Source of the DNA: Rhynochetos jubatus
Taxonomy: Eukaryota > Chordata > Aves > Eurypygiformes > Rhynochetidae
Length of the DNA: 64,000 bases
Assembly: GCA_027574665.1 (NCBI GenBank)
Contig: CM050653.1
Span: 12,360,664-12,424,663, forward strand
Direction: 5' to 3'
The position numbers were made by a program, and so were the translations under genes. How positions within the stretch are numbered: position 1 is the stretch's first letter; each line of letters begins with the position of its first letter. The notes under the pieces were generated by a model, which saw only the letters and a list, made by a program, of their open reading frames with translations, was not told the origin of the DNA and made no database searches. Shown piece after piece: positions 1 through 12,470 of the stretch.

Positions 1-2230
1 ATTAATATGAGTGCAGACTATGATCTATATTTTTTAACAGAAGTGCATTCAGGGTTTTATTCAATTAGTCCACTTCAAATTCAAACCTGTGGATAATATG
101 GCTTTGCTTTGTGGGGTATCACGAAAGAGGCAAACCTCACTTCATCCTTTAAACTTCCCTATTTATCCTTTCACAATTACTGCCTTTCCTTACCCAGTCT
201 TTCTCCACAGAAACTTGATGGAACCTTTTGCTCACTCACTCATCCTGTCCAGCTCCCTATCACTTCAAGCATTTCACACGATTTCTCAGTACCTGTTAGC
301 ATACAGCCGTGTTGGCCTAAACTTTTATTCCTTGCTGGGTTCATGCTTAGAGCCTAGCTCACTCCCATCATCCATCGAGTTGAAAGTCTCCGCTCTCCTA
401 TCTTTAGCAGTGAAATGGATATTTTATTCTCTTCAACAGTGTTTTCCATATAATTTCCTTTTCCAACTTTGTACAAATTTCACATCCCCAAGTGAAATTA
501 TTACTTTGTCGTTTGATCAGCAGAACATTAAATGATGGGGAACTTTTCTCTTTTTGACAACCTTTACCGTAACCTTCAACAACTCTATTAGAAGGCAATG
601 ATCGTTGCTACAGAATTTTTATCACATATATTCATATCTTACGCTGACTTTCAACTTTCCCTTTTCCCCTTAACTTGAGTTAAAGTGCTAAATATGAATT
701 ACTTTATGGCAATCTGTAACTAAATGAAGGTAAATAGACAGTTAATGTTTTAAATCAGTACCTTGCCCGTGCAATGGAATTTCATGTAGATTTCCACTGG
801 AGATGTTTCTGTTCAGAAGATAAGATTTTAATGAAAGTGTTCTATATAGACTTTCATTAAGTATTTTGAAATTGCCCAATGGTATTGATTAAAACTTAAT
901 ATTAATACAAGTGACATAGGCATGCATGTATGTATGCATCCCTGAAATCTTTTCTTTATGAAAATTTTAATTAGTTTAGGAAAAATTGGCAGAAGCAATG
1001 TATATTTTAATAGATTTTTTTCATAGCTCTCTCTCTTCTACCTACTGAAAACTACACTGACCTATGACCGCCATTCAAACATAGCTAGTAACAACGTTTT
1101 TTTCTGCCCTTAGTTGTGGCTAAACCTGTTGCAATGAATATATCACCTCCACCTTCAGATTCATCAGTTATCCCCATTAATCAGATATGTTTTATTTTAA
1201 AAGAAATACATTTATTTTCCAATGCTATCGCAAACATGTCTGCTCAGTACAAAAATGAGACACTCACTAGGATTGGTGTGTCAGATCTTGTATGTACTAA
1301 AAGTCATGGGTGGAGGCTACAGGACTCAAGCTTGGTTTCACTATTACACAATTTAGAGTGAATGTGACCTCATTTAGAGATGTTTGGAAGGAGATCTGTA
1401 TTTGGGGCCTTCAGGTAAAAGGTGAGGTGGACAACACATCTGATTTTCACTGACCTTTAATAAAGTCTACAATAGTTGTACAGTATTTGAATCATGGGGA
1501 GAATGAATATTTTTGCCTTCATTTCAAGCTTGGATTTGGATTTTAAGAGACTTGAACAATATAAAAAAAGGAAAAGTTAATTCAAGGGAGACAGAGGCTG
1601 ATAAGGTAATCAGAGTATGCACAAACCTATGCAGGTTTTTCAAGGTACCAAAGGAAAAATCAGTTCTTTTATTTTCCTTTTTAAACCCCACAGCTCTTTT
1701 CATTTTAGAGATTACTTCAAGGTGTTAAATGCCTGCCAAGGAATTCTTTTTTTCCAAAAGCAAAAATAAGAATAATACATGAAATCACAAGTTTTTGCAT
1801 TTCCAGATGTTCTTATTGGATATATTCACTTCTATGTGGTAACCAAGTGTGACATTAAATACTTCAGCATAGATTTAATGTCACCGATAATTCCCAGATC
1901 TTCAGTTCTTAGTATTCCTCTGTTATGCCATTGTTCACCAAAAAAGATGATGTGCATAATACTTGTTTTTTGCTGCCATCCCCTTCAGGAAGCCTCCTGG
2001 TGCTTTGACATCTTGCTTTGCTCTCTGCCTTCTACCTCCATGGTCACGGGGATGCTCCTCACAGATACACCTGGGAGACCATGTCGGGGGAGGAGATGTC
2101 ACTTCTCCCTGCCTTTGGTCACAATGGAAGTAGATTTTTCCCTTGCAGAACACTTCATTCCTTACAGACAGTTGGGCAAAACTAATTTTGCATATCGCAG
2201 GGTCAGTTTTCCCTCCTATTTTGCAAGAAG
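1..2230. other. Gene-free unique AT-rich sequence
   Basis: No repeat family, RNA gene or convincing exon was recognised here. The two longest open frames (89-535 and 1779-2282, both plus) have no recognisable motif, and the second runs into the CR1 fragment at 2231. A short ATGC/ATGT microsatellite lies near 920-940. The 1,940-2,230 part is somewhat richer in GC but still unassigned. Confidence 0.6.
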
Positions 2231-2315
2231 TCATAGAATCATAGGATGGCTTGAGTTGGAAGGGACTTTTAAGGTAATCTAGTCCTAACACCTCTGCAAT
2301 GAACAGGGAAAATGT
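2231..2315 (-). mobile_element. CR1 LINE, 3'-terminal fragment
   Basis: Read on the minus strand, this short piece carries the CR1 3' signature: a segment resembling CTTTAAAAGTCCCTTCCAAC followed by octamer-type ATTCTATGA repeats (on the plus strand it begins TCATAGAATCATAGG). Only about 85 bp is recognisable, so it is a heavily 5'-truncated copy, the usual outcome of incomplete CR1 reverse transcription. It has no coding capacity. Confidence 0.8.
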
Positions 2316-4056
2316 GAGCAAGGAATCAAGGTCTAAAACTTGCGCTTCCAGTGGACAGACATAAAATCTACACTTTTCTTAGTCACAGTTCATATATAGA
2401 ACCATTTAAGTTACAGTTACACCAAATAAGTGTTTCAATCAACAGTTCATTAAGTTGCATGAATAACACTAAGCCACATTCTACTGTCAGGAACAGCTGA
2501 TGTAGCAACCTTGTTTTAACTAGGTTGCCCACTTATTCACCAAGATTTTGGAAAGAAGGTTCAACATCTTCAGTCACATTTACCCTTGCAAAATAAAATG
2601 CAAAGCATTCTACTCTGAAAATTACTCTGCACAGAAAAGAGAAAATGGGAAGTTTTATAGTCAGTGTTCACACATAGATGTTAACAGAGTTCTTTGTGGG
2701 TTTTTTGTAAGATTTCCAAACCTTGGACAACTAGTCCATCATTATTTAGAGAAAGTAAAATTCTGAGTCTTTAAATGAAATAATAGTTATGGTGGTACTT
2801 CATGCAATCTTTCTATAGTAAAAAAAACCCCTGACTGTAGCAAAACCTGTTGTCAGAGCCTGAGGTCCACAGTTTTCACACAAAAGAATCACTTAAAACA
2901 ATGGGGTGGTTTTGGGTGTGAGTTTTGGATTGTGGGTTTTTTTTGTTTTGGTTTTAGTTTTTTAACTTCAGTAAAATCTTCAGAATTTACTGCCTGGAAA
3001 AAGTCAAGAACATTAAATGGTCATTTGTATTTGCCTAAATGTTAAAGCTTTACGACAAATTTAAAAAAGCTTTCTAGTCTATAATGAGAAATTGAAAATA
3101 GACTATCCCTTATCTCTGAATTTTACTTGTACTTTAAAATTTTAAGGAAACACTCAATTTAAAAAATGAAATAAATATTGCTTGAATCTCTGCTAGGTAG
3201 CAGCCACCCTCCGTGATTAAGATTCTATTCACTGTTGCCTTTCTGCAGGTATTGTAATTATAGCTTGCAAACTGAGAGCACAAGATAATCATTATCTGCA
3301 CATGTTTACAAGTTAAAAGAGATGCTGAAATATATTTTATTGCTCCACGCTGAAAGTGTGAATGTTCCCACATATTTGGCACCCCACTATATTATGGTGA
3401 TATTTGGTGTTGCTGCACAGCCTCCTATCCAAACTTGTTGTGTAATTTCTTCAAAAATCAAAAGATAATGTATACATGGAGGTAACAAAAAGCCATGCTA
3501 TGGATTGTTATACCTGTTTCTACATGCAGTCTGTCCTTACAGTTGTAGCTGGTGTTTTCAAATACATGTAATTTGAAGCATGGTTCTGTTTAACAGACAA
3601 TAGTTGAAAGAAAAAACTCTCTAGGAATGCCAACTGGTTGCCCATGTCCCCTGTTACTGTCTACTGACCAAATATCCTAAAACCCCTCATATATTTGAGC
3701 CTATGCATTGATTAGAGCTGCCAGAATCCTACAAAAAGGTGCATTTTTTCTAACAAGAACAAAAAAAATCACCACCACCAAAAAAGGTTTTTTCCAATGT
3801 ATTTTTTTTTACCAATGTACAAAATAATATGTGAGCAAGACTCTTCTCTAAATGTGGCTCCAGAGTCTCAAACTTGTTGAATACATGTCCTGTGAAAAAT
3901 CCAGACAGGAACAGAGAGAAAATCTCTTCCTATCCCTGCTACCTAAAAAGTAAGGAAGTCCTGATCTTCCAGAACGAAACAATTCTGCAAAAATTATCAA
4001 TATCGGTAATGTCAAAACACAATTAGATCTCCAATTTTAATGCTATAAAGTGAAAG

Positions 4057-4097
4057 TTCTAAGGGCTAATTCTAAGGGCTAATTCTAATTTCTAAGG
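4057..4097. repeat. 13-bp tandem duplication
   Basis: The unit TTCTAAGGGCTAA occurs twice head-to-tail from 4057, followed by a partial third copy (TTCTAA). The copies are near identical, which suggests recent replication slippage. Confidence 0.85.
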
Positions 4098-4547
4098 AAA
4101 ATCCATCGTTGCTCTCCACAGAAACATGCTCAAACGGCAAGCCGCTAACACACTATCTCAGCTACAGGATGATCTGCTTTCTGGAAGGATGTGTTTGTTC
4201 TCGTGGCGTTTTCTTTTTCAGAGGCATATGAACATATGTCTACTTAAATCTTAACCACAGAGACAATATATTCTGTGGTTCTATTTACCTCATCTGTACA
4301 CTTATGCAAGGCTGCATTCCACAGTGGGTGTCAGGGGCAAATTCACCTCAAGGGTATTTGCTGTGAAGATTGAGTTGATACAAAGTATATAAAACTTCAT
4401 TGTAGTGTTTGATTGATATAGGTGGAAACTGGCAAATTTTTAATATCTCCAAGGCTGTTACAAATGTGCAGACAGTAGGCTGCAGTTATTTTTGTGGACC
4501 TTTTGCAGAGACCTTTGCAGATAGCTTTTGGAAATGAAGGCACTTAC

Positions 4548-4847
4548 CACCATTAGAAAAGCAGTCTTAATGCTTTGAGAAATACTTTCAACTAATGTTC
4601 CCGCTGGCAAATTGACTATCCATTTCTTCTCGAAGATGTCTAAGATGTAAATGGTCTCTTTCAGTGTAAGGAGGTTTTGCGTCGAAACCTGCTGTTCAAC
4701 AATCCCAGCTGCATGCATGTTATTATCCCAGCGCTGATTACAAGATCCCATTGACCACAAGCTGCCTGTCTGCCTGTCGGCCTGTCTAGATGGTGTGATT
4801 AGTGTATAATCAATCTTTAATCCAATCAGAAACCTCTCTGCCTGCAA
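4548..4847 (-). other. Candidate coding exon or conserved block
   Basis: A minus-strand frame stays open for about 100 codons and ends at 4548, immediately before the donor-like string GTAAGTG (plus-strand CACTTAC at 4541-4547). The conceptual peptide is well mixed, with a stretch TLKETIYILDIFEKKW near the middle, and the DNA keeps CpG sites (GCGTCG). I could not find a convincing polypyrimidine acceptor on the upstream side and do not recognise the peptide. It may equally be a conserved non-coding element; the 4780-4830 part has homeobox-like ATTAGTG and TTTAATCC motifs. Chance is not excluded. Confidence 0.2.
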
Positions 4848-6168
4848 CAGATAAAGGTCTCGGCAGGGTACTGATGAGGCCAGAGCCTTGGTATCTCTAA
4901 GGGGACACCTGCAGCATGTGAGGTGCAGAAGCTAAGCAGGCTGATCTAAGAGAAAGGAATTAAGGTGGTCTGTGAAAAATCTGATAAACAGCATTCAAAC
5001 AGAACAAACCGGATCGTTAAAGTGTGGGGCTCAACAGCCTCACAGACCTAGAAGCGCTGCTGTTCTAAATCCTAACACACGGAGAGGATCACCTTTTGGC
5101 TCAAGAAGACCATTCAAGACATAACATTTAGTTTCTGGTAGTTAAAAGTAGTCAACAAAACAATTTATCTGATTGTATTATTTCCTCCAGTGCATGAATT
5201 TCTCTGTCCTACTTCAGCTTTTTACTTCCTTGTCTGTATGTCTTCACAGGACACTGGAATGGAATATGACTGAATTTCCAAAATATAGTGCCAGGAAATA
5301 ATTGCCTGTTCTTTGCTTTTCTTTTTTCATTTCTTGACCAAAATTTAATTTTTTTCCTCTCTTTATCTCAGTGTTCTTTCCTAATTCTGCAGATGGGTTA
5401 CTTATAATTACAGCTCATATTAAAGTTATTAAAAAATAGCACATTATTTTGTGATAAACCTAAGTGCCTTATATTAATCCCCATTGCTCTGCTTCAGGGC
5501 AAACAGTTTCTCATAACTTCCTTTCTATGATATGACCTGTTCCTATTACATTAACATTCAAAATTAAGAGACAATCCTAACTACCTCATTGAACGCTAAA
5601 GAACTTCCAATGTTCCTCTTTTCTAATCATATAAACATCTCTCAACTGTTTAAATTGAAACCATGATTTTTATCAATTTTACAATCTTTTAAACACAGTT
5701 CTACAGATTATCTTTATTTCTATATAAATACAGATTATTCCCACACTCCCCATGGATTTACTCTTCTTTGTAACTTCTAGGTGAGCTGCACTCCTACTTT
5801 CATGCTTTCCATGGTATCTGGCACCCATCTGAGATACCTGCAGCAAAGATTACATTTATCTATGTTCACAATAAGCTTAATATCAAAAGAAAGAAAATAA
5901 TTATGTCTACAAAGCCTTCCTTTTCTAAATGGCCATTTCAGATTTAATAATTTCTCTGATTTCAAAGACTCTGTCTAATCAGTAAACAATGAACAGCATC
6001 ACAGTGAAATAATCTAATTGTCACAGCTCTGACTCCCAAAAAATGCTTTCAAAATCTACTTTAAACATGAGAATTTAGGCAAAACCTATTGTTACAATGT
6101 TCATATGACCGTAGTGCCTACAAAATAACAATGATCGAGTATGCACAGGTATTTAAAACAGGCACTTC

Positions 6169-6211
6169 AAAGTCAATATGGACTACTGTAAAGTCAATAT
6201 GAACTATCTGT
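6169..6211. repeat. 21/22-bp tandem duplication
   Basis: AAAGTCAATATGGACTACTG occurs at 6169 and again, slightly diverged and 1 bp longer, from 6190. It is a local slippage duplication. Confidence 0.85.
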
Positions 6212-6439
6212 AAAGATATAGTCTTATATCATGCTCAGAGGATAGTTTTAGGATTTCCCATGAACTAAAATAGCTTATACCGAATAGGACTGATTGTGCT
6301 TGTAAAGATATATGGAAAATATCTGCTTCACACATAATATGACCTTCATAACTCAATTTATGGGTCATTCCCTCACTTGTGGGATATTTTCAATATCATA
6401 ATTGTAAAAAAGAGAAAGAAAGGAAGGAAAAATGTTCAG

Positions 6440-6760
6440 TTATTCATTTTGCAGGGGCCTTTTTATTAAAAGCAGAAATAACATTAGATGAAAATCATTT
6501 CACTGATAATTTTAATGAAATATGAAGTACTTTGAATATATTTTATTGCAGGCAATATAGAAAAAAGGCACTGGCTGCTTAATGTGTAATTTAATGAATG
6601 GATTCCACATTGCTTTACTTTGCTACATTTGGAAGTGAGGGCCGTGCAAAGATGATAGCAAGTGCTTTCAAAAAGGGGCTTCTTCCCACATTTTTAAATT
6701 ACACTTCACCTAATGGAAAGTGTGAAGTATAATGCAGCAGAAATGAGGCTGAACCAAAAC
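6440..6760. promoter_or_regulatory. Candidate conserved non-coding element
   Basis: The block has no repeat signature and is dense in homeodomain-like motifs (TTTAATGA, TGTAATTTAATGAATGG, TTTTTAAATTACAC) mixed with GC-containing words. That composition is typical of deeply conserved vertebrate developmental enhancers. This is recognition by composition only; no alignment was possible. Confidence 0.25.
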
Positions 6761-8172
6761 ATTGGAGCTAAATACCTTAACAAATCTCACTGAATTTCAT
6801 CCTGTAAGCCCATCTCTAATGTGGAAAAAACCCTGATGTAGATAATGTCTTAGAATGCTGAAGGTCAGGCTGCTGTCAGAATGATCCCACAAAACCAGAA
6901 ACTGCATTTAATTTGCAATGAGCTAACATCATAGTTTGGTTAACTGAGTTGAAGGTGAGGAACTGGGTGGAAGCTCTGTGTCCAGGAATGCAGTCATTAT
7001 GGGGGGTGGGGTGGGTATCATTTGTTTCCAAATTTTTTCCACTTTAACATCAGCTCAGAGAAATCCAAATGAAATTTCCACTGCTTTAGAAATACACCTT
7101 GATCTGTCTGTTGTTTGAAAAGGGACATGGCGCTGACATGGCAAGTCTCCCATTCTTGAACCCAAACCACCTTAGACTTTGTCAATTAATAACTACCAGC
7201 TTGCACCTCAAATTTTTTCCCCTGTGCGGTGCGTGTTGGTTAGCTACGTCTAACCATTCACTGCCCTTGAGACCAGCTAGCACAGGCTGGCTGGGTCTGG
7301 CATGCTCTAGCACCCGCCCGTGGGTCTGTCCCTTTAGCACCCCACATCCTTTGTGGATGCTGTCCTCCTGACTGCCTAGGTGTGGTGAAGAGGGGCAATC
7401 TCCAACCTGGAAATGTTAACACTTACATAATAAGTAGATAATTCTTAACTTTTCCAATTCTATTACAAAGTATTTTGTGTATCAAAGGACTTGAGGAAGA
7501 AGTGAGAAATGGGCTGTAGCTTTTTCATTGAAAATATTTTAACTGGTCTCATTCTAACAAGAACAACAACATCAAAAATCCCTTTTAATCTCATCACTAC
7601 TTTCTGTTGTAAAAGTACTAGCCAACCTAGTGTACACTGACTTAATTTTGAATTAGTGAATACAAATCTCAGACTCACATCCCCACCACTATAAAGCTGT
7701 AGAAATACCAGAATGGGGAATGTGTGAGCTCAGAAGCTCATGAGATATGAAATAGTAAAAACAATCAATATTCTTTCTTGGTAATAATGCTCAGACAGTT
7801 TTCCCAATGAATACATCAAACCTGCTTCATACCTTTCAGATAGCTTTAAAGGAGGTCCCATGCCAGGGGTAGTTACAGTCAGGTCTGGAGGGATGCTCAC
7901 ACCACATCTGCTAAAGCCCTGAAGCAGAGACAAGGCATGTCTCCTCTGCTGCACAGGATGCCATGAAATGGATGAACGACAGGACATCCAGAATAGAAAA
8001 GAGGGCCTATGAATGTAAGAAGCGGAGACAGAAAACAAACCTTTACCCTGGGATGTTTTCCACATTTACCTTTCTGATGTCCAAGTTCCATCATCAAGTT
8101 ACTGGCTCCACATTAACATCAATGAATGATGGAAACAATAGTGAAAAGGCTGTATGTAACAGACACTGCTTG

Positions 8173-8440
8173 TGTTGTGGTTTAATCCCAGCCAGCAATT
8201 GAACACCACACAGCTCCTGGCTCACCTTTCCCCTTCCCCAGTGGGATGGGGAGGAGAATCAAAAGAAAAGACAAGAAAACTTGTTGAGATAAGAATAATT
8301 TAATAATTGGAAATGAATGAATTAAAATAATGATAATAATACTAACAATACCAACAGTATTAAATATTCTAATAGTACTAATATTGCTACTAATACTATA
8401 TAATGAAAATAACACAATCACTACTACTAATAATAACAGG
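8173..8440 (-). mobile_element. Truncated ERV LTR (3' part), reverse orientation
   Basis: The plus strand starts TGTTGTGGTTTAATCCCAGC, the reverse complement of the LTR end GGGTTAAACCACRACA seen at 37237 and 40247. An AT-rich block of ATT/AGT triplets follows, as inside the 39698-40247 LTR, so the two are related. No matching TGTGCTGG start (plus-strand CCAGCACA) is found to the right, so the U3 half is missing and no target duplication can be tested. The right-hand limit is approximate. Confidence 0.72.
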
Positions 8441-8609
8441 AAGAACACCTGTCTTTCAACGCATGGTAGTGAGAAGGAAAGAATACGTGTAATAATATAA
8501 TCCACCTTCTAAAATTATTTTAAAATAGCTTTTTTTCTCAACACAAAACCTGCAGGTTTAACACCATATGGTCTTAGAACCTAAATCAGTTACATACAGT
8601 GTCAAGTGT

Positions 8610-9260
8610 TGTTAGAGATCCCATTATCATACAGATCCATAAACAAACAGCTGCATAATTTCTCAAACAATTATCACCCCTGTGCACCTGGTGTGTACAT
8701 TATATATAGAAAATTAACAAACAAAAGTGAGAATTTTACTATACTGCAGTGCTGTCATGGCAAATTGCACCATCAAAATCCAATTGCACAACACAGCTTT
8801 AGGCATCAGTATGATGAGAGAACTGCAGTATATAACCGTAGAGACAGTGCTCCATTAAATAAGATGTGAAACAGGCCAGCGTGGAGCCTGAAAAACCCAG
8901 GACGTGCTGAAGGCAATGTAATAGGGCCCCATGGTCAACAGTATCAAAGGTTGATGATAAATCAAGACAACGAAAGAAGGAGCTTCTCAGTTTGCTTGAA
9001 GCAACAGATCCTCATTACAAACCCTCACAAGAGCAGTTCCAACACAGTGGCAATATCTGAAACAAGACGGAAATTTATTAGAAAGATCTTGTGCATTGAA
9101 GCCATTCTGTAATGCCAGAACAGCTCTGTCCAGTGTGAAGAAAAAGAATAAGGAAATAAGGTAAGTGGAGTAATTGCCAGCAATTACACTTTTTAACCTA
9201 GTGCAATTAAGAAAAAGATTGTTTTTACAGCGTTTCACTCCTTCAAATTTTTTCTTTTGT
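8610..9260 (-). pseudogene. Ancient L2-like LINE reverse transcriptase relic
   Basis: On the minus strand several conserved blocks of a non-LTR reverse transcriptase occur in the right order, although stops and frameshifts separate them. LDRAVLALQNGF lies at about 9133-9098, FPSCFRYCHCVGTALVRVC at 9073-9017 and LDLSSTFDTVDHGALLHCL at 8966-8910, ending in GFSGSTLACFTSYL near 8850. The pattern FQSGFR..HSTETAL...LDLSAAFDTVDH.ILL..L...G..G..L.WF is characteristic of L2-type elements. Avian CR1 instead has QHGF...CLTNL...DFSKAFDTVSH. Downstream toward 8620 there is a faint match to the GVII / YADD-type region, but the catalytic aspartate pair is not visible. The element must be very old and inactive. 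Family assignment (L2 versus another CR1-group LINE) is my inference. Confidence 0.6.
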
Positions 9261-11229
9261 CTATCCAGTTTCTGCTTTGGTCTGAGCTACTAAACACAAA
9301 TTAACATGTAGGAAAAAACTAAACACCATCTCAGAAACACCCAAAAGATTCAGGAACAGTGTGACATAAAAAGACTGATGAGATGGTATTCACTATGTGT
9401 CTGCACTCTCGATCTCTAAGTTCCCTCAATGCCTGCCTGTGTTCTTTGGGATACACAAGTTTACTGTAACTCAAGAAGCTATGGGCTCTGGATGCCTCCG
9501 TACCTCGTTAGGATGCAGAAGGGAAGTGTAAAGAGGCCTACATGCTTTCAGGCTCAGTCTGGCACACACTGGAAGAGTCAGACCTCATCATAACTGCTCT
9601 GGAAAAGACAGCTGAAAGTCAAAAATATAGACCTCCTGGATAGAGTCTTCACGAAAAGACAGGATGTATACACGCCTCCAAAGACTGAGGTACACAACCT
9701 CCCTCATGGACAGAGGTTTTTGCCAAGGAGTAAATAGTGTTGAAAACAGGAAACTGAGCCCCAAACTCCATCAGCACTACTTTATCTGCTAGGCTACAGA
9801 TTTCTCTACCTCTTAAGGGTCCTTCCTGAATTTCCCACAGCACCCTCATTTCAGTAGGACAGGTCAGGTTAAGCAGCAAAGGCAGTTTCCTGGCCAGTGG
9901 ATGCCATGGATATGAAAGCCCTCAGGGTCCAGATCCCAGCCCTCCACCTTACATGGTTACAGTAACGACAATCACTGAAATACCCTGTTGAGTACTCACC
10001 CCAACAAGTCAATCTCATTCTCAGTTATCTTCAAAGGAAAAATGAATCCTGAAACTTAGGCAGAACGGCCTAATGGAAGGAAAGCAGGTGGAACAAGAAG
10101 ACCCAAGGACACCACTTTTTATTCCACCCTCCATCCTTCTCATGACCACTGTTCAAATTTGGGAATCTTTGAAGATGACAAGGGCACTTCTGGTACGCTG
10201 GAGCTTAGATCCCAATGAATTTAGCATTTCACAAACAAACCCAATCATAATCCTGTACCATAAAATACAAGATGATGCTAATGCAAGATCTGAGATGCTA
10301 GATATATTCATAATAACATGCAGTAATTAAGAACAGGATAAGACAGGCCTACAGTTTCTTAGGTTACAGCAAGCCTGAAGTTTAATTTCTACAATGAAAT
10401 CTTAGCTTAGGATATAAACTTTCTTAAATGGCTGTTGTAAAACTTTTGAACTCTTACATACAAATCCCCTCTCTGAAGCTCAGTTTAATTTTTGCCATAG
10501 GAATTGATAGCAATTTAGTATAAAAATTGAAACTAAGTGTTCACAATGAATCTGACTGAAACAAAGGGTAATAATGAATCATAAATCCCTAAGGCAGGGA
10601 AATACAAAGTCATAGACCAAATCCAAATCCTCTGCTAGCATGAGTTACTTAGTGATAATGTTCAAATGGGGCTCTATTGTGCCTGCACAGTTTAAGTTTG
10701 GAGCCACAACAGGCTCCACAGCACACAAGATGCTGAACTTCTTCAGCTTCACTGTATAAATACAAGGCTGGTGATAATAATTTACTTTCCGTGAGAGTGC
10801 TCTTTATTGTGAAGGATTGGCCTCATGCTTCTACAGCTATGCATTTCCAAGGATTTGTGTATTTGTCGTAAGCGTTGTGTGGTAAATATAAACTAAAAGT
10901 AATACAGAAATTATACCATAGCTCTTCTTTTGAAAATATTTCTCACTCTAAAGCTTTAAATGGTTCAGAATTTAGCAAGCAGCAAATTAAATCACATTTC
11001 AATTGTACTTAAATTAGAGCTATTGCCAATAGTCCTAGTTCTAAAGATCTAGGTAACATGTATGATTTTATGGACTGGGATAGACTCAAATTATAAATAA
11101 GAATGAAAGAACATTACTATGCTTTTATTTCATGTCATACCAACACAGAAACATATTTACTCCAGCATATTTTATGTATTCTAAAATCATGTCCTGTTCA
11201 GCTGTTTTGTTTGTCTTACTCAACTCTAA

Positions 11230-11460
11230 TGCAGTTATTTCAGCTGATGTGACAAATGGTCTAAAAGCCCCTCTTTATGCCTGTCTAGGCTTGGCATAAA
11301 AATATCAACATTCTCATTATGAAAGCAACCTCTGGCATTCAAAAATAAATGTTTACATGTTGCTTTGAAAGTGGAATAGCAAATTATTCACAATAGGCCA
11401 GATCCTGATAATCTTAATTTAGTTTTTACTCACTGACCATAGAAATTCCAAAAAATTATA
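11230..11460. promoter_or_regulatory. Candidate conserved non-coding element
   Basis: A non-repetitive block with words such as GGCTTGGCATAAAAATATC, CATTATGAAAGC and GCAAATTATTCACAATAGG. This mix of AT homeobox-like cores and intact GC words is common in conserved enhancers. The evidence is compositional only. Confidence 0.25.
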
Positions 11461-12229
11461 TCCTTGATTAGGAATTTTTTAAAAACTTAAGTACATTGAA
11501 AAAGAAAAGACTCAGAAGACTTGAATAATAACAGTCCTATGTTGTTAACAGAAGATGAATTCAATGCACCTTTCTGTTCCTCATATCTTTTATTCACACA
11601 GAAAAAAGTAGCCACAGCTTATATTAAAATAATCTACAAGTCTAAATTGTGGGAGATAAAGTGATACTTTTACAAATGCTCTGCTGATTGGAGGGCACTG
11701 AAGAGCACTGCTGGATAGCCCTCTCCTTTCTCATGAGATGCTCTTCTCTGCTGGGGACTGCATGTACCAAGACATTTTTCTGAAGACAAACCAGAAATTG
11801 TCTTTTATCTATGCATCACTTAACCAATGCAAAGACAAATACGCTGAAAGCTGACATGTGACCAGAAGCTTATGTCTTAAACAACAACAACAAAGGGCAA
11901 AAAACAAGCCCACCTTTCTTTGTCCTTACAAGCAAATTAAGTAAGTGACATGACCCCATGCTCTGAAATGTCATCCATCAAAAGTTTAAAACATTTTTTG
12001 AAGCAGTAATGATCAAACCTGCTGTGACATCTTCATTGCCTCTAGCGTGCCAGAAATTCTGCTGCTTTCCCAAACTGACAATCATATAACTATTTAGAAA
12101 CTCTCCTGGGAGGTCAGCATTAAAACAGGCTGGAAGGAGTCAAAGTAGCATATTCTTGAAATGAAAAATCTGTTCAAAACAGTGTGTGCATAAAATCTCT
12201 GTTTTCAACGTGTAAAAACAATTGTTCTT

Positions 12230-12470
12230 AGCAGTAGTGTATTAATAGTGTTATTCAGTTGGTCATTTGAAGGTGTGTTTAGTAGGCAAAGGATATGAGT
12301 TCACAGTCTTCCTCATTGTCACTGGTCAGCCTCTGCGCAAAGAGTCTGCAGTGCAATAGGTGGCACTCGGGGTTCAGCTGCTTGCTAACTCTCAGTGATC
12401 CTGTGAAATGCAAAGGTTTGCCACTCAATGGTAACAGTTACTTCTTATGAACACATGGAAAAATATATAG
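12230..12470. promoter_or_regulatory. Candidate conserved non-coding element
   Basis: Non-repetitive block with AACAATTGTTCTT (an E-box or SOX-like palindrome), GTATTAATAGTGTTATTCAG and a short GC-richer core that keeps CpG (CTCTGCGC, CACTCGGGG). No open frame spans it. The call is by composition. Confidence 0.2.

Larger units (their letters stand above)
2316..8172. other. Gene-free unique AT-rich sequence
   Basis: No intact gene seen. The interval holds two short tandem duplications (4057-4097, 6169-6211), a long minus-strand open frame ending near a donor-like site (4548-4847) and a candidate conserved non-coding block (6440-6760). The 7.2-7.4 kb part is richer in GC and not assigned to any family. 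Confidence 0.55.

Noticed and set aside
1779-2282. 167-codon plus-strand open frame
   Set aside because: No motif; the last part is a CR1 tail read antisense.
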